From contig CAIYDT010000196.1 of the NCBI GenBank assembly GCA_903924985.1, positions 1 through 64,000 of the forward strand: a stretch of 64,000 bases of DNA, read 5' to 3'. This document shows positions 8,039 through 15,852 of the stretch, piece after piece; the first letter of the stretch is position 1; every line of letters starts with the position of its first letter. The notes under the pieces were generated by a model that saw only the letters and a list, made by a program, of their open reading frames with translations, was not told the DNA's origin and made no database searches. Made by a program: the position numbers and the translations under genes. Source of the stretch: an uncultured Acetobacteraceae bacterium. GTDB taxonomy: Bacteria; Pseudomonadota; Alphaproteobacteria; Acetobacterales; Acetobacteraceae.

Positions 8039-8074
8039 CCAAAGGGAAATCCAAAGGGAAATCCAAAGGGAAAT
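8039..8074 (+). repeat. 12-bp tandem repeat upstream of dehydrogenase
   Basis: Three exact copies of CCAAAGGGAAAT (8039-8050, 8051-8062, 8063-8074) end 15 bp before the ATG of the 2-hydroxyacid dehydrogenase. They therefore fall in its 5' untranslated leader, between divergent genes. The period is a multiple of three, and an upstream in-frame start at 7961 would encode repeated Pro-Lys-Gly-Asn. I consider this less likely than ATG 8090. Confidence 0.75.
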
Positions 8075-8089
8075 ACGGAGTCCGAACGC

Positions 8090-9058
8090 ATGAAGCCGAA
8101 GCTGGTCCTCGCCTGCCTGGTGCCCACCGATGTCGTTACACGCGCCCGCACCGAATTCGACGCGGTGATTGCCCCCGGCCCGAACGATATGACCGTGCCG
8201 GAGATTATCGAGGCCGCGACCAGCCATCAGGCCGATGCCATCGCCTTCACCAACACCTTGCCCCTGAACGCCGCCGCCGTCGCCGCTTTGCCGCCCAGAG
8301 TGAGAATTGGCGCCACCATCAGCGTGGGCTACGACCATTTCGACGTTGCCGCCGCCAAGGCCCGCGGCATGCAGGCCACCAACACACCCGGCGTGCTGAC
8401 CGAGTGCACCGCCGACTTCGCCTTCATGCTGCTGCTCGACGCAGCTCGGCGCGGCGGGGAATACGACCGCATCATGCGCAAGGGCTGGCGCTACCGCATC
8501 GGGCAGGGGGACCTTCTCGGCGTCCGCGTTACCGGCAAGCGGCTGGGCATCCTGGGCATGGGCCGCATCGGGCGCGCCATGGCGCAGCGGGCGCGCGGTT
8601 TCGACATGAAGATTTTCTACCACGCCCGCAGCCGCCTGCCGCCGGAGATGGAACTGGGCGCGACGTACTGCCCGACGTTCGAGGACATGCTGCCGCACTG
8701 CGATTTCCTGTCCGTGCACGCCCCCGCCGGTCCTGCGACCGACAAGATCGTGAATGCCCGCACGTTGGCGCTGCTGCCGGACGGGGCGGTGTTCGTAAAT
8801 GCCTCCCGCGGCGGCCTGGTCGATGAGGACGCGCTGTACGATGCGCTCACATCCGGGAAACTGTTCGCCGCCGGGCTGGACGTTTTCCGTTCCGAACCCG
8901 ACTACGATCTGCGCTTCTCCTCGCTGGAGAACGTGGTGTTGGCCCCGCACGTCGGGAGCGCGTCGAAGGAAACGCGCAATGCCATGGGGTTCCGGGCACT
9001 GGATAACATCGCGTCGGTTCTCGCCGGCAAAGGGCCAATCGATCCGATTTGGACCTGA
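8090..9058 (+). CDS. D-2-hydroxyacid dehydrogenase
   Basis: A 322-residue NAD(P)-dependent D-isomer 2-hydroxyacid dehydrogenase (glyoxylate/hydroxypyruvate reductase-like). The Rossmann motif is GILGMGRIGRAMA (about 153-165). The catalytic Arg lies in VNASRGGLVDEDAL, the Glu in the F-R-S-E-P segment and the His in VLAPHVGSAS. The start ATG 8090 follows GGAG at 8077-8080. A close paralogue follows 9 bp downstream and an M81 peptidase after that, all co-oriented. The operon probably reduces or oxidises a 2-oxo/2-hydroxy acid in a catabolic route. Confidence 0.88.
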   Translation: MKPKLVLACLVPTDVVTRARTEFDAVIAPGPNDMTVPEIIEAATSHQADAIAFTNTLPLNAAAVAALPPRVRIGATISVGYDHFDVAAAKARGMQATNTPGVLTECTADFAFMLLLDAARRGGEYDRIMRKGWRYRIGQGDLLGVRVTGKRLGILGMGRIGRAMAQRARGFDMKIFYHARSRLPPEMELGATYCPTFEDMLPHCDFLSVHAPAGPATDKIVNARTLALLPDGAVFVNASRGGLVDEDALYDALTSGKLFAAGLDVFRSEPDYDLRFSSLENVVLAPHVGSASKETRNAMGFRALDNIASVLAGKGPIDPIWT

Positions 9059-9067
9059 AAGAATGTC

Positions 9068-10024
9068 ATGACAAAGCCATTACTGTTGGTTACCCGCCGC
9101 CTCCCCCACGCCATTGAGGCGCGCGCTGCTCGGGATTACGACGCTCGGCTTACGCCGTCCGACACGCCGATGCAGGATGTGGTGGCGCGGGCGCAGGGGG
9201 CGGAGGCCGTCATCTGTTGCCCCGGCGACGTGTTCGACGCGGCCCTGATCGCCGCGCTGCCCGCAAGCGTAAAGGCCATTGCCACCTTCAGTGTCGGCTA
9301 CGATCACGTGGATGTCGCGGCGGCCCATGCGCGCGGCATCGCGGTCTGCAACACCCCTGACGTGCTCAGCGTCGCCACCGCCGAGTGCGCGCTGCTGCTG
9401 ATCCTCGCCGCCGCCCGCCGCGCGGGGGAGGGGGAGCGGATGATCCGCGCCGGCAACTGGCATGGCTGGGCGCCGACGCAGCTGATGGGCACGCAGGTGT
9501 CCGGCCGCCGCCTGGGCATCTTCGGCTTCGGCCGCATCGGGCGGGAGCTGGCGAAGATGGCGCGCGGGTTTGGGATGCAAATCCACTACCACGACGTCGC
9601 CCGCCTGCCGCCGGAACTGGAAGGGGACGCGATCTTCCACCCCACCGAAGCGACATTCCTGCCGATATGCGACGTCCTGTCGCTGCACGCCCCCGGTGGA
9701 GCCGGCACCCGCCACTGGCTGAACGCCGCCCGCATCGCCGCACTCCCCAAGGGTGCGGTGGTCGCCAACGCCGCGAGAGGCACCCTGATAGACGACACCG
9801 CGCTGATCGCTGCCTTGACCAGCGGCCAGATCGCCGCCGCCGGGCTGGATGTTTACGATGGGGAGCCGCGCGTGAACCCGGGCTATCTGGGTCTGGAGAA
9901 CGTGGTGCTGCTACCGCACCTCGGCAGCGCGACGACCGAAACCCGCGACGCGATGGGGCATCTGGCGCTCGATGGCATCGACGCCATACTGGCGGGCCGA
10001 ACCCCGGCCAATCTGGTGAGGTAA
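9068..10024 (+). CDS. D-2-hydroxyacid dehydrogenase (paralogue)
   Basis: A 318-residue second copy of the family, sharing segments such as TFSVGYDHVDVAAAHARGI, GIFGFGRIGRELA and VLLPHLGSAT with the upstream gene. The catalytic Arg (NAARGTLID), Glu (DVYDGEPRVN) and His are all present, so it should be active. Tandem duplication followed by divergence is the simple explanation. The two may act on different chain lengths or as opposing oxidase and reductase. It lies 2 bp before the M81 gene. Confidence 0.88.
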   Translation: MTKPLLLVTRRLPHAIEARAARDYDARLTPSDTPMQDVVARAQGAEAVICCPGDVFDAALIAALPASVKAIATFSVGYDHVDVAAAHARGIAVCNTPDVLSVATAECALLLILAAARRAGEGERMIRAGNWHGWAPTQLMGTQVSGRRLGIFGFGRIGRELAKMARGFGMQIHYHDVARLPPELEGDAIFHPTEATFLPICDVLSLHAPGGAGTRHWLNAARIAALPKGAVVANAARGTLIDDTALIAALTSGQIAAAGLDVYDGEPRVNPGYLGLENVVLLPHLGSATTETRDAMGHLALDGIDAILAGRTPANLVR

Positions 10025-10026
10025 CC

Positions 10027-11505
10027 ATGCGCATCGCCATCGGCGGCTTCCTGCACGAGAGCCACTCCTTTGCCCCTCGCCCCACGACATACGCCGATTT
10101 CCTGAACCCCGGCGGGTTGCCGGCGATGCAAGTGGGGGAGGCGTTGATCCCCGGCCTACGCACGACGTCCGCCCCCATCGCCGGCGCGATCGGGGTGGCG
10201 GAAGCCGCCGGCGTGGAGCTGATGCCCCTCGCCTGGGCCTTCGCCAACCCCGCCGGCCCCGTGCAGGATGAGGCGTTCGAACGCCTGTCCGCCCAGATTT
10301 GCGCCCGCCTGTCGGACGCCCTGGATGCCGGCCCGCTGGATGGGGTGTACCTGGACCTGCACGGCGCAGCGGTGGTGGAGTCGTTCCCCGACGCGGAGGG
10401 CGAACTCCTGCGCCGCGTCCGCGCCATCGTGGGGGAGGCGCTGCCGCTGACCATCAGCCTCGACCCGCACGCCAACCTGACTTCGGCGATGGTGCGGCTG
10501 GCCGACGCGGCGGTGCCGTTTCGGACTTATCCCCATGTGGACATGAAGGCGGCCGGCGCCCAGGCGATGCGGTTGTTGCTGGAGCGGATCGCACGGGATG
10601 CGCCGTGGTTCCGAGCGTTCCGGCAGTTCGATTTCTGGATTCCGCTGGGCAGCCAATGCACCCTGATGGCCCCCATGGCCGACGTGATGACCGAGCGCTT
10701 GGCATTGGCGGAACGGATGGGCGTGGCGGAGTTGGCGTGGTGCTTCGGCTTCCCTTACGCCGATTTTCCGGACTGCGGCCCGGCGGTCGCGGCTTACGCG
10801 GAGACGCAGGCGGCAGCCGACTCGGCGGCGGACGCCTTCGTGGCGCTGGTCGCGGAGCGTGAGCGGGAATTCGTGCAGGACACGATGGAATCCGCCGAAG
10901 CGGTGGCCGAGGCATTGCGCGTCGGCCGGGGTACGGTCGTGCTGGCCGACACCCAGGACAACCCCGGCGGCGGCGGGCACGGCGACACCACCGAATTGCT
11001 GTCCGAGCTGGTGCGGCAGAAGGCCAAAGGCGCACTGGTGTGCCTGATCAACGACGCCGAAAGCGCCGCCGCCTGCCATGCGGCGGGGGTGGGTGCCCGT
11101 GTCGAGCTATCGCTGGGCGGCAAGTCGGACGGGATGCCGTTCCCATGCTCCGCCGTGGTTGAGAAACTGACGGACGGCGTATTCACCCTGACTGGGCCGA
11201 TGGGCGCCGGGAACCCCGGGAATTTGGGGCCGACGGCGCTGATCTCGGTCGAGGGTGTGCGGGTGATTGTCTCCACCCGGAAGATGCAGGCGCTGGATCA
11301 GGCGATCATCCGGCATGTGGGGGTCGAGCCTTCTTCCTGTTCCGTTTTGGCGTTGAAGTCGTCCGTGCATTTCCGGGCGGATTTCGGGGGGATGGCGGAG
11401 CGGATCATCGTGGCGATTGCCCCGGGGCCGGTGGTGGCGGATCCGGCGGTGCTGAACTTCCGGCATGTGCGGGCAGAGGTTAGGAGACGGCCAAGGACGG
11501 TGTGA
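10027..11505 (+). CDS. M81 family metallopeptidase (MlrC-like)
   Basis: A 492-residue protein of the M81/MlrC family, named for microcystinase C, which cleaves linearised microcystin. The N-terminal metal motif is GGFLHESHSF (about 6-15). VYLDLHGAAVVE and ISLDPHANLT follow, then the C-terminal MlrC domain with DNPGGGGHGDTTELL and MGAGNPGNLGPTAL. Members outside cyanotoxin degraders have mostly unknown amide substrates. The start ATG is 2 bp after the dehydrogenase stop. Its grouping with two 2-hydroxyacid dehydrogenases suggests release and then oxidation of a hydroxyacyl amide; this is inference. Confidence 0.85.
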   Translation: MRIAIGGFLHESHSFAPRPTTYADFLNPGGLPAMQVGEALIPGLRTTSAPIAGAIGVAEAAGVELMPLAWAFANPAGPVQDEAFERLSAQICARLSDALDAGPLDGVYLDLHGAAVVESFPDAEGELLRRVRAIVGEALPLTISLDPHANLTSAMVRLADAAVPFRTYPHVDMKAAGAQAMRLLLERIARDAPWFRAFRQFDFWIPLGSQCTLMAPMADVMTERLALAERMGVAELAWCFGFPYADFPDCGPAVAAYAETQAAADSAADAFVALVAEREREFVQDTMESAEAVAEALRVGRGTVVLADTQDNPGGGGHGDTTELLSELVRQKAKGALVCLINDAESAAACHAAGVGARVELSLGGKSDGMPFPCSAVVEKLTDGVFTLTGPMGAGNPGNLGPTALISVEGVRVIVSTRKMQALDQAIIRHVGVEPSSCSVLALKSSVHFRADFGGMAERIIVAIAPGPVVADPAVLNFRHVRAEVRRRPRTV

Positions 11506-11756
11506 CGTTTTAGTCCTGCAAGGGACATTACATTTTCATCGTCATTGTCGCTGCGGGTGTCTCCTAACGTCTGGTAGACGAATACAAGTTTGAATGCCCT
11601 CAGACTTGAGTTACGCTACACGAATGATTAGAAAATGCGCGATCGCCGTGTTGGCGGTTTTTGCATGACCTGTGCCGACGGCGCCGATGCCTGCGCCCTG
11701 ATCGTCTTTCACGGCTACGGCGGCGCGGGCATGAGTGCCGCCGGCAAGCGCGCAAT
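11506..11756. other. Gap with no intact gene
   Basis: This stretch after the M81 gene holds no convincing gene. At 11622 an ATG opens MIRKCAIAVLAVFA, which looks like the start of a lipoprotein-type signal peptide, but a TGA follows at once. I read it as gene debris next to the PIN-domain remnant. Confidence 0.4.
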
Positions 11757-11897
11757 GGGGACGGTGACGTCTTCGTCTCCTCCATCACGGTGTAGGAGAT
11801 CACGCGCAAGATCGCGCTCGGTCAGGGCATGACCATTGTCAGCAACGATGGGGTGTTCGCACGGTATGCGGTGCCAGACGATCTGGTGAGTTGCTGA
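11757..11897 (+). pseudogene. PIN-domain (VapC-type) toxin remnant
   Basis: In one frame the DNA reads GDGDVFVSSITV, a TAG stop, EITRKIALG, then directly QGMTIVSNDGVFARYAVPDD and a TGA. These match two conserved parts of VapC PIN toxins: the 'vSaiTvwEItrKialGk' helix and the C-terminal 'gltLvTaDrrfarYgvp' strand. The ~50 residues that should separate them are missing. The gene is thus dead by an internal stop plus a deletion. No antitoxin partner is visible. Confidence 0.55.
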
Positions 11898-11909
11898 GGA
11901 AAGGCGTGG

Positions 11910-11931
11910 ATGGCGGGCCTTCGCCCGCCAT
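11910..11931. repeat. REP-like palindrome
   Basis: ATGGCGGGC (11910-11918) pairs perfectly with GCCCGCCAT (11923-11931) across CTTC. It is flanked by GTGG and GACGGGG, so the unit resembles the CGTCATG-type palindromes at 15805 and 31405-31519. It lies in the intergenic space between gene debris and kdgK. Confidence 0.6.
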
Positions 11932-12002
11932 GACGGGGAGGGAGCGGCGTCCCCCGCACCATTCGACGCAGCCGTGGCGCTATCGGAAGCCCCAGACCAC
12001 AT

Positions 12003-12929
12003 TTAACGGCGCATCACCCCTCTTACCGCCTCCGCCGTCGGAATAGGCCCCACCGCCCCATACCCCGTGCACTTCAACGCCGCCGCGACCGCCGCATACC
12101 GCGCGGCATCCTCGGGCCCATCCCCCGCCAAAACACGCGCCAGGAACGACCCGCAGAACGTGTCCCCCGCACCGGTCGCGTCCACCGCCCGCACCGGAAA
12201 CGCCGGGATCAGCACCCGCTGCTGAGGCGTCGCCACCCAGGCTCCGGTCTCGCCCATTTTCAGCACAACGACCTTTGGACCCAGCCGCAAGTAGAAATCC
12301 AGCATCGCCTGTGGTTCGGTCAGCCCGGTCAAGATCCGGACATCCTCCACCCCCGGCAGCGCGTAATCAACCGAGCCCATCGCCGCGTGCATCACCGCCG
12401 CCGCCCGCGCCGGGGGCCACAACCGGGGCCGGTAATTCGTATCGTAAGCCACCGAAACCCCATGCCGCCGAGCCACATCGATCGCCGCGAACACCGCGTC
12501 GCAGGCGGTTCCCGAAATCCCCTGGCTGATCCCCGATACGTACAGCATCCGAGCCGAAGCGATGGCCGCCTCCGGCACATCCGCCACCCCGTACAACGAC
12601 GCCGCCGATCCCGCTCGGTAGTGCAGGAAATGGTGCCCATCCGCATCGTGGGTAACGAAATACAGGCCCGTCTGCGCGCGGTCGGAGCGCACGACGCAGG
12701 ACGTATCCACGCCCTCCCGCGTCCAAAGACGGATAAAACTATCGCCCGGCATGTCCTGCCCGACGGCGGTAATCATCCCAACCCGAGCACCCTGCCGTGC
12801 CGCGGCGATGGCTGCGTTGGAGGTGTCGCCGCCGTGCCCCTCCAGATAATGCTGCGACCCATCGGGGCTTAAGGGGAGCTGATTGAACTCAAGCATCGGC
12901 TCGCCCATGCACAGCAGGTCGACGCTCAT
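12003..12929 (-). CDS. kdgK: 2-keto-3-deoxygluconate kinase (PfkB family)
   Basis: A 308-residue PfkB/ribokinase-family sugar kinase. The N-terminal motif GGDTSNAAIAAARQGARVG lies at about residues 33-51. The C-terminal ATP/anion-hole motif is VDATGAGDTFCGSFLA (about 242-257), with the catalytic Asp in GAGD. The start ATG overlaps the stop of the upstream KDPG aldolase gene by four bases (ATGA), so the two are translationally coupled. Together they convert 2-keto-3-deoxygluconate via KDPG to pyruvate and glyceraldehyde-3-phosphate in the lower Entner-Doudoroff pathway. Kinase specificity is inferred mainly from this pairing. Confidence 0.85.
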   Translation of the reverse strand: MSVDLLCMGEPMLEFNQLPLSPDGSQHYLEGHGGDTSNAAIAAARQGARVGMITAVGQDMPGDSFIRLWTREGVDTSCVVRSDRAQTGLYFVTHDADGHHFLHYRAGSAASLYGVADVPEAAIASARMLYVSGISQGISGTACDAVFAAIDVARRHGVSVAYDTNYRPRLWPPARAAAVMHAAMGSVDYALPGVEDVRILTGLTEPQAMLDFYLRLGPKVVVLKMGETGAWVATPQQRVLIPAFPVRAVDATGAGDTFCGSFLARVLAGDGPEDAARYAAVAAALKCTGYGAVGPIPTAEAVRGVMRR

Positions 12930-13546
12930 ACCAGCACGGCCCGAGCGGCGGCCTCGATTGCAGCGCGATCCCCGGCGGCGATGCGCTTTTCGTCCACCAG
13001 CGCGCCACCCATGCCGACGAAGGCCGCGCCGGCTACCAGATAGGCGGCGACATTCCCTGGCTCGACCCCACCGGTCGGGCAGAACGCCACGCGCGGAAGA
13101 ACGCTGGCCAAAGCCTTGATGTGCGCCGGCCCGCCGACGGACGATGCCGGAAACACCTTCACCACATCCGCCCCGGCCGCCAGCGCCGCCCGTACCTCGG
13201 TGGGGGTCAGAGCGCCCAGCATCAACGCCGCCCCCGCGTCGCGGCACGGCGCGGACAGCGAGGCATCCACCCAAGGCGCCACGATGAACCGCGCCCCGGC
13301 TTTCAAACAAATCTCCGCCGTCGCTCGGTCGCCGACCGTGCCCGCGCCGATCAACAGCGTAGAGTCCGACGCCAGATCCCGGATCAAGGCCGGCGCGTCC
13401 GGGATGGTCATGGTGATCTCGAAAATGCGCAGCCCGGCGTCGCGCAGCCAGCCCACGGCAGTGGCGGCATGGGCGGCGGTGCTGGTGCGCACCACAGGTA
13501 CTACACGAGCGGCGCGTAGGGTGGCGATCAGGTCGTGGTCGAGCAT
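12926..13546 (-). CDS. eda: KDPG aldolase (Eda)
   Basis: A 206-residue class I aldolase of the KDPG/KHG family. The segments VVPVVRTS, FEITMTIPDA (catalytic Glu), LLIGAGTV, and the Schiff-base Lys in ADVVKVFPASSVGG (Lys about 130) with FCPTGGVEP are all visible. It cleaves 2-keto-3-deoxy-6-phosphogluconate to pyruvate and glyceraldehyde-3-phosphate. The variant TMTIPDA instead of TLRTP is common among aldolases outside the enteric Eda subgroup, so KDPGal or a related substrate is possible. It is four-base coupled to kdgK. Confidence 0.9.
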   Translation of the reverse strand: MLDHDLIATLRAARVVPVVRTSTAAHAATAVGWLRDAGLRIFEITMTIPDAPALIRDLASDSTLLIGAGTVGDRATAEICLKAGARFIVAPWVDASLSAPCRDAGAALMLGALTPTEVRAALAAGADVVKVFPASSVGGPAHIKALASVLPRVAFCPTGGVEPGNVAAYLVAGAAFVGMGGALVDEKRIAAGDRAAIEAAARAVLV

Positions 13547-13579
13547 GCCGGCGATCCTCCTGCCCGCACGAAGCAGAAA

Positions 13580-13886
13580 TCAGGCGCCGGGCGCAAGCAC
13601 GGCGTCGGTCCAGTCCTCCATCGCCTGCGCATCGCTGTTCACGGCGGCCACTTGGGTGCCGAGGCCGGGCCAGGCTGTCCTGGTAATCGGTCAGGCTGGC
13701 GCCGAGGCCGCTCATGATCCCCCGCAATTCCGTTAACGTTTCCCGCCATGCGGCGACGGCCACCCGCTGCTCAGCCAGGGCGAAGTCCAGTGCCGTCAGG
13801 GCGTTGGTCAGCCGTTCGTTCTGGCTATTTTCCGCCGTTTTGCGCATGGGAAAAAGAATGATCTGGGCGCTGCGGGCGGCTTGCAT
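13580..13886 (-). pseudogene. Small helical protein, frameshifted
   Basis: From ATG 13886 the frame reads MQAARSAQIILFPMRKTAEN and then a charged helical region ending LTDYQDSLA. There the sensible continuation GLGTQVAAVNSDAQAMEDWT and APGA-stop lies in another frame. One extra base near 13675 (CTGGCCCGG) accounts for the shift. The repaired product would be about 101 residues, predicted all-helical, unknown function. In the unshifted frame translation runs on without stop through eda into kdgK, clearly an artefact of GC richness. A sequencing indel is as likely as a real mutation. Confidence 0.5.
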
Positions 13887-14007
13887 GGGGGGCTCCGGTC
13901 GGCGGATAATGGTTAACAAACCACAAGTCACGCTCAAAAAACAAGATAATTCTCAGCGTGCGATGGTATGTCGCAATGACCGCCCGCCCGTGCTATGCGA
14001 CGCCATC

Positions 14008-15309
14008 ATGGGAACCGGTCTCGAAATCCTCTTCATCCTGCTGCTCATCCTGCTGAACGGATTGTTCTCGATGAGCGAGCTTGCACTCGTCTCCGTCCGC
14101 CGCGCCCGCCTGGCAGTGCTGGAGCGCAAAGGCGTCGCTGGCGCCAAAGCCGCCCGCGCCTTGGCGGAGGACCCGCAGCGCTTCCTGCCCACGATCCAGG
14201 TCGGCATCACGCTCGTCAGCGTCCTGACGGGCGTGTTCGGCGGCGCGCGCATCGCGTCGCACTTGCAGGAGTGGCTGGAGACATTCCCATCGCTGGCTCC
14301 CTTCGCGGAGACGCTGTCGCTGGCCGTGGTCGTCCTGGTGACTACCTATTTGACCCTGGTGATCGGGGAACTGGTGCCCAAGCACCTCGCGCTGCGCAAC
14401 CCCGAACTGACCGCTTCCAAGGTTGCCCGCCCCATCGCCTGGGTGGCGCGTATCGGTGCCCCGGCCGTGTGGGTCCTCGGAGCCTCCACCGGCTTTATCC
14501 TGCGCCTGATGGGTGCCCACCGAGCACCATCGCAGACCGTGACGGAAGAGGAGCTGAAAATGCTGCTCGCCGAGGGCGCCCAGGCCGGCGTGCTGGAAAC
14601 CGAGGAGCACGACATGATCGCCCGCGTGCTGCGCCTGGCCGACAAGCCGGTGCGCGCGATCATGACCCCGCGCACGGAACTCGCCTGGATTGACCGCACC
14701 GATCCGCCCAAGGACATCGCCGCGGCGCTGAAGGCCGCACCGCACTCCCGCTTCGTCGTGTGCGACGGGTCGGTGGATAATGTGGTCGGCGTGGTGCAGG
14801 CCAAGGATCTGCTTGACGGCATCCTGAGCGGTGGGGAGTTGTCGTTGGCCTCCGCCCTACGCCAACCCATCATCGTGCCGGACACCGTCACCGCCTTGGA
14901 CGCCATGGAGCGCCTCAAATCCGACGTTCTTGGCCTGGCCTTGGTGATGGACGAGTACGGCAGCTTCGAGGGCGTGGTAACCGCCGCCGACGTGCTGGAG
15001 GCGATCGTCGGCGATCCCACCGACACGGAAACCGAGATCGGCGCTACTGGCCCGGATGGCGAGACCGCCCTGACGATGGACGGCATGATGCCGGTGGATG
15101 AGGTGAAATCCCGCCTGGCTTTGCCCGACCTGCCCGCCGAGGGCAGCTACCACACGCTGGCCGGCCTGTTGCTGGCACTGCTCCGTCGCGTGCCCCGCTC
15201 CGGCGACCGCATCGTGTTTGCCGGCTGGCGGTTCGAGGTGTTGGAAATGGAAGGCCGCCGCGTCGAAAAAGTCCGCGCCAGCCGAGACGCGGTAGCGGAG
15301 CCCTCCTGA
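14008..15309 (+). CDS. CNNM/CorC-type (HlyC) membrane CBS-domain protein
   Basis: A 433-residue protein with the DUF21/CNNM layout. An N-terminal membrane domain (about 1-180, opening MGTGLEILFILLLILLNGLF and containing SELALVSVRRARL) is followed by tandem CBS domains (about 205-330; PVRAIMTPRTELAWI) and a C-terminal CorC/HlyC transporter-associated domain with GSYHTLAGLLLALL. Family members are implicated in Mg2+/Co2+ efflux or resistance. The start ATG 14008 gives the normal N-terminus; longer frames upstream are implausible. Its stop overlaps the start of the next gene (TGATG). Confidence 0.88.
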   Translation: MGTGLEILFILLLILLNGLFSMSELALVSVRRARLAVLERKGVAGAKAARALAEDPQRFLPTIQVGITLVSVLTGVFGGARIASHLQEWLETFPSLAPFAETLSLAVVVLVTTYLTLVIGELVPKHLALRNPELTASKVARPIAWVARIGAPAVWVLGASTGFILRLMGAHRAPSQTVTEEELKMLLAEGAQAGVLETEEHDMIARVLRLADKPVRAIMTPRTELAWIDRTDPPKDIAAALKAAPHSRFVVCDGSVDNVVGVVQAKDLLDGILSGGELSLASALRQPIIVPDTVTALDAMERLKSDVLGLALVMDEYGSFEGVVTAADVLEAIVGDPTDTETEIGATGPDGETALTMDGMMPVDEVKSRLALPDLPAEGSYHTLAGLLLALLRRVPRSGDRIVFAGWRFEVLEMEGRRVEKVRASRDAVAEPS

Positions 15310-15845
15310 TGCGCGCGCTGTTCCTGGACCGCGACGGCGTCATCAATATCGACCACGGACACGTCGGCACCCGCGATCGTTTCGAATGGGTAGAAGGTGC
15401 TCGTGAGGCAGTCGCCCACGCCACGAAATCCGGTTGGCGCGTCTTCATCGTCACCAACCAATCCGGCGTCGCTCGGGGATATTACACCGAGGACGACGTG
15501 CGATCGTTGTTGGTCTGGATCGCGGATGAATGCCGCTTATATGGCGGAACGATCGACGATACTCGGTATTGCCCGTACCACCCGGAGGCGAAGGTCGAGG
15601 CATATCGCCGTGTCAGCGACTGGCGGAAACCCGAACCGGGGATGTTGCTGGATTTGATGCGGGTGTGGGATCTGACGCCAGATCGTTGCGTACTGGTCGG
15701 CGATCAACCGACGGATATTCAAGCCGCGGAGCGGGTCGGGATGAAGGCGCATTTATTCCCGGGTGGAAATCTCCTGGAATTCGTGCGGCCGATCCTCACC
15801 CCTCCCGTCATGGTCGAGTTTGACCCGACCGCCTCAGGCCAGTGA
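15309..15845 (+). CDS. HAD-IIIA phosphatase, GmhB-like
   Basis: A 178-residue HAD hydrolase. It opens with the nucleophile motif FLDRDGVIN (Asp6, Asp8), then TNQSGVARG, CPYHPEA, WRKPEPGM and GDQPTDIQAA. This is the heptose/histidinol-phosphate phosphatase class, typified by GmhB, which removes the C7 phosphate of heptose bisphosphate for LPS core synthesis. Only the first half of the GmhB zinc loop (CPYH) is present; the second cysteine pair is absent. The last ~15 codons coincide with a REP-like palindrome at 15805-15830, so the tail is probably acquired. It is coupled to the CNNM gene. Neighbouring genes do not confirm the heptose role. Confidence 0.75.
   Translation: MRALFLDRDGVINIDHGHVGTRDRFEWVEGAREAVAHATKSGWRVFIVTNQSGVARGYYTEDDVRSLLVWIADECRLYGGTIDDTRYCPYHPEAKVEAYRRVSDWRKPEPGMLLDLMRVWDLTPDRCVLVGDQPTDIQAAERVGMKAHLFPGGNLLEFVRPILTPPVMVEFDPTASGQ
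15805..15830. repeat. REP-like element inside the HAD gene end
   Basis: CCGTCATGGTCGAGTTTGAC followed by CCGACC closely matches the intergenic copy at 31405-31432, which reads CCGTCATGGTCGGGCTTGAC. Here the element forms the 3' end of the HAD gene. Confidence 0.65.
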
Positions 15846-15852
15846 GGCCCCT

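Noticed and set aside
3123-8074. Short tandem repeats as a possible CRISPR array
   Set aside because: Units are 12 and 15 bp, directly adjacent without spacers, and there are no cas genes.
9385-10026. N-terminal extension of the M81 peptidase reaching back into the dehydrogenase gene
   Set aside because: The extension is an off-frame reading of the second 2-hydroxyacid dehydrogenase; the M81 family begins naturally at ATG 10027 (MRIAIGGFLHE).
12003-13937. One 644-codon open frame spanning the small helical protein, eda and kdgK
   Set aside because: The middle third is out of frame with the clearly recognisable KDPG aldolase on the same strand; the open frame arises from GC-rich sequence and a frameshift, not from a fusion protein.
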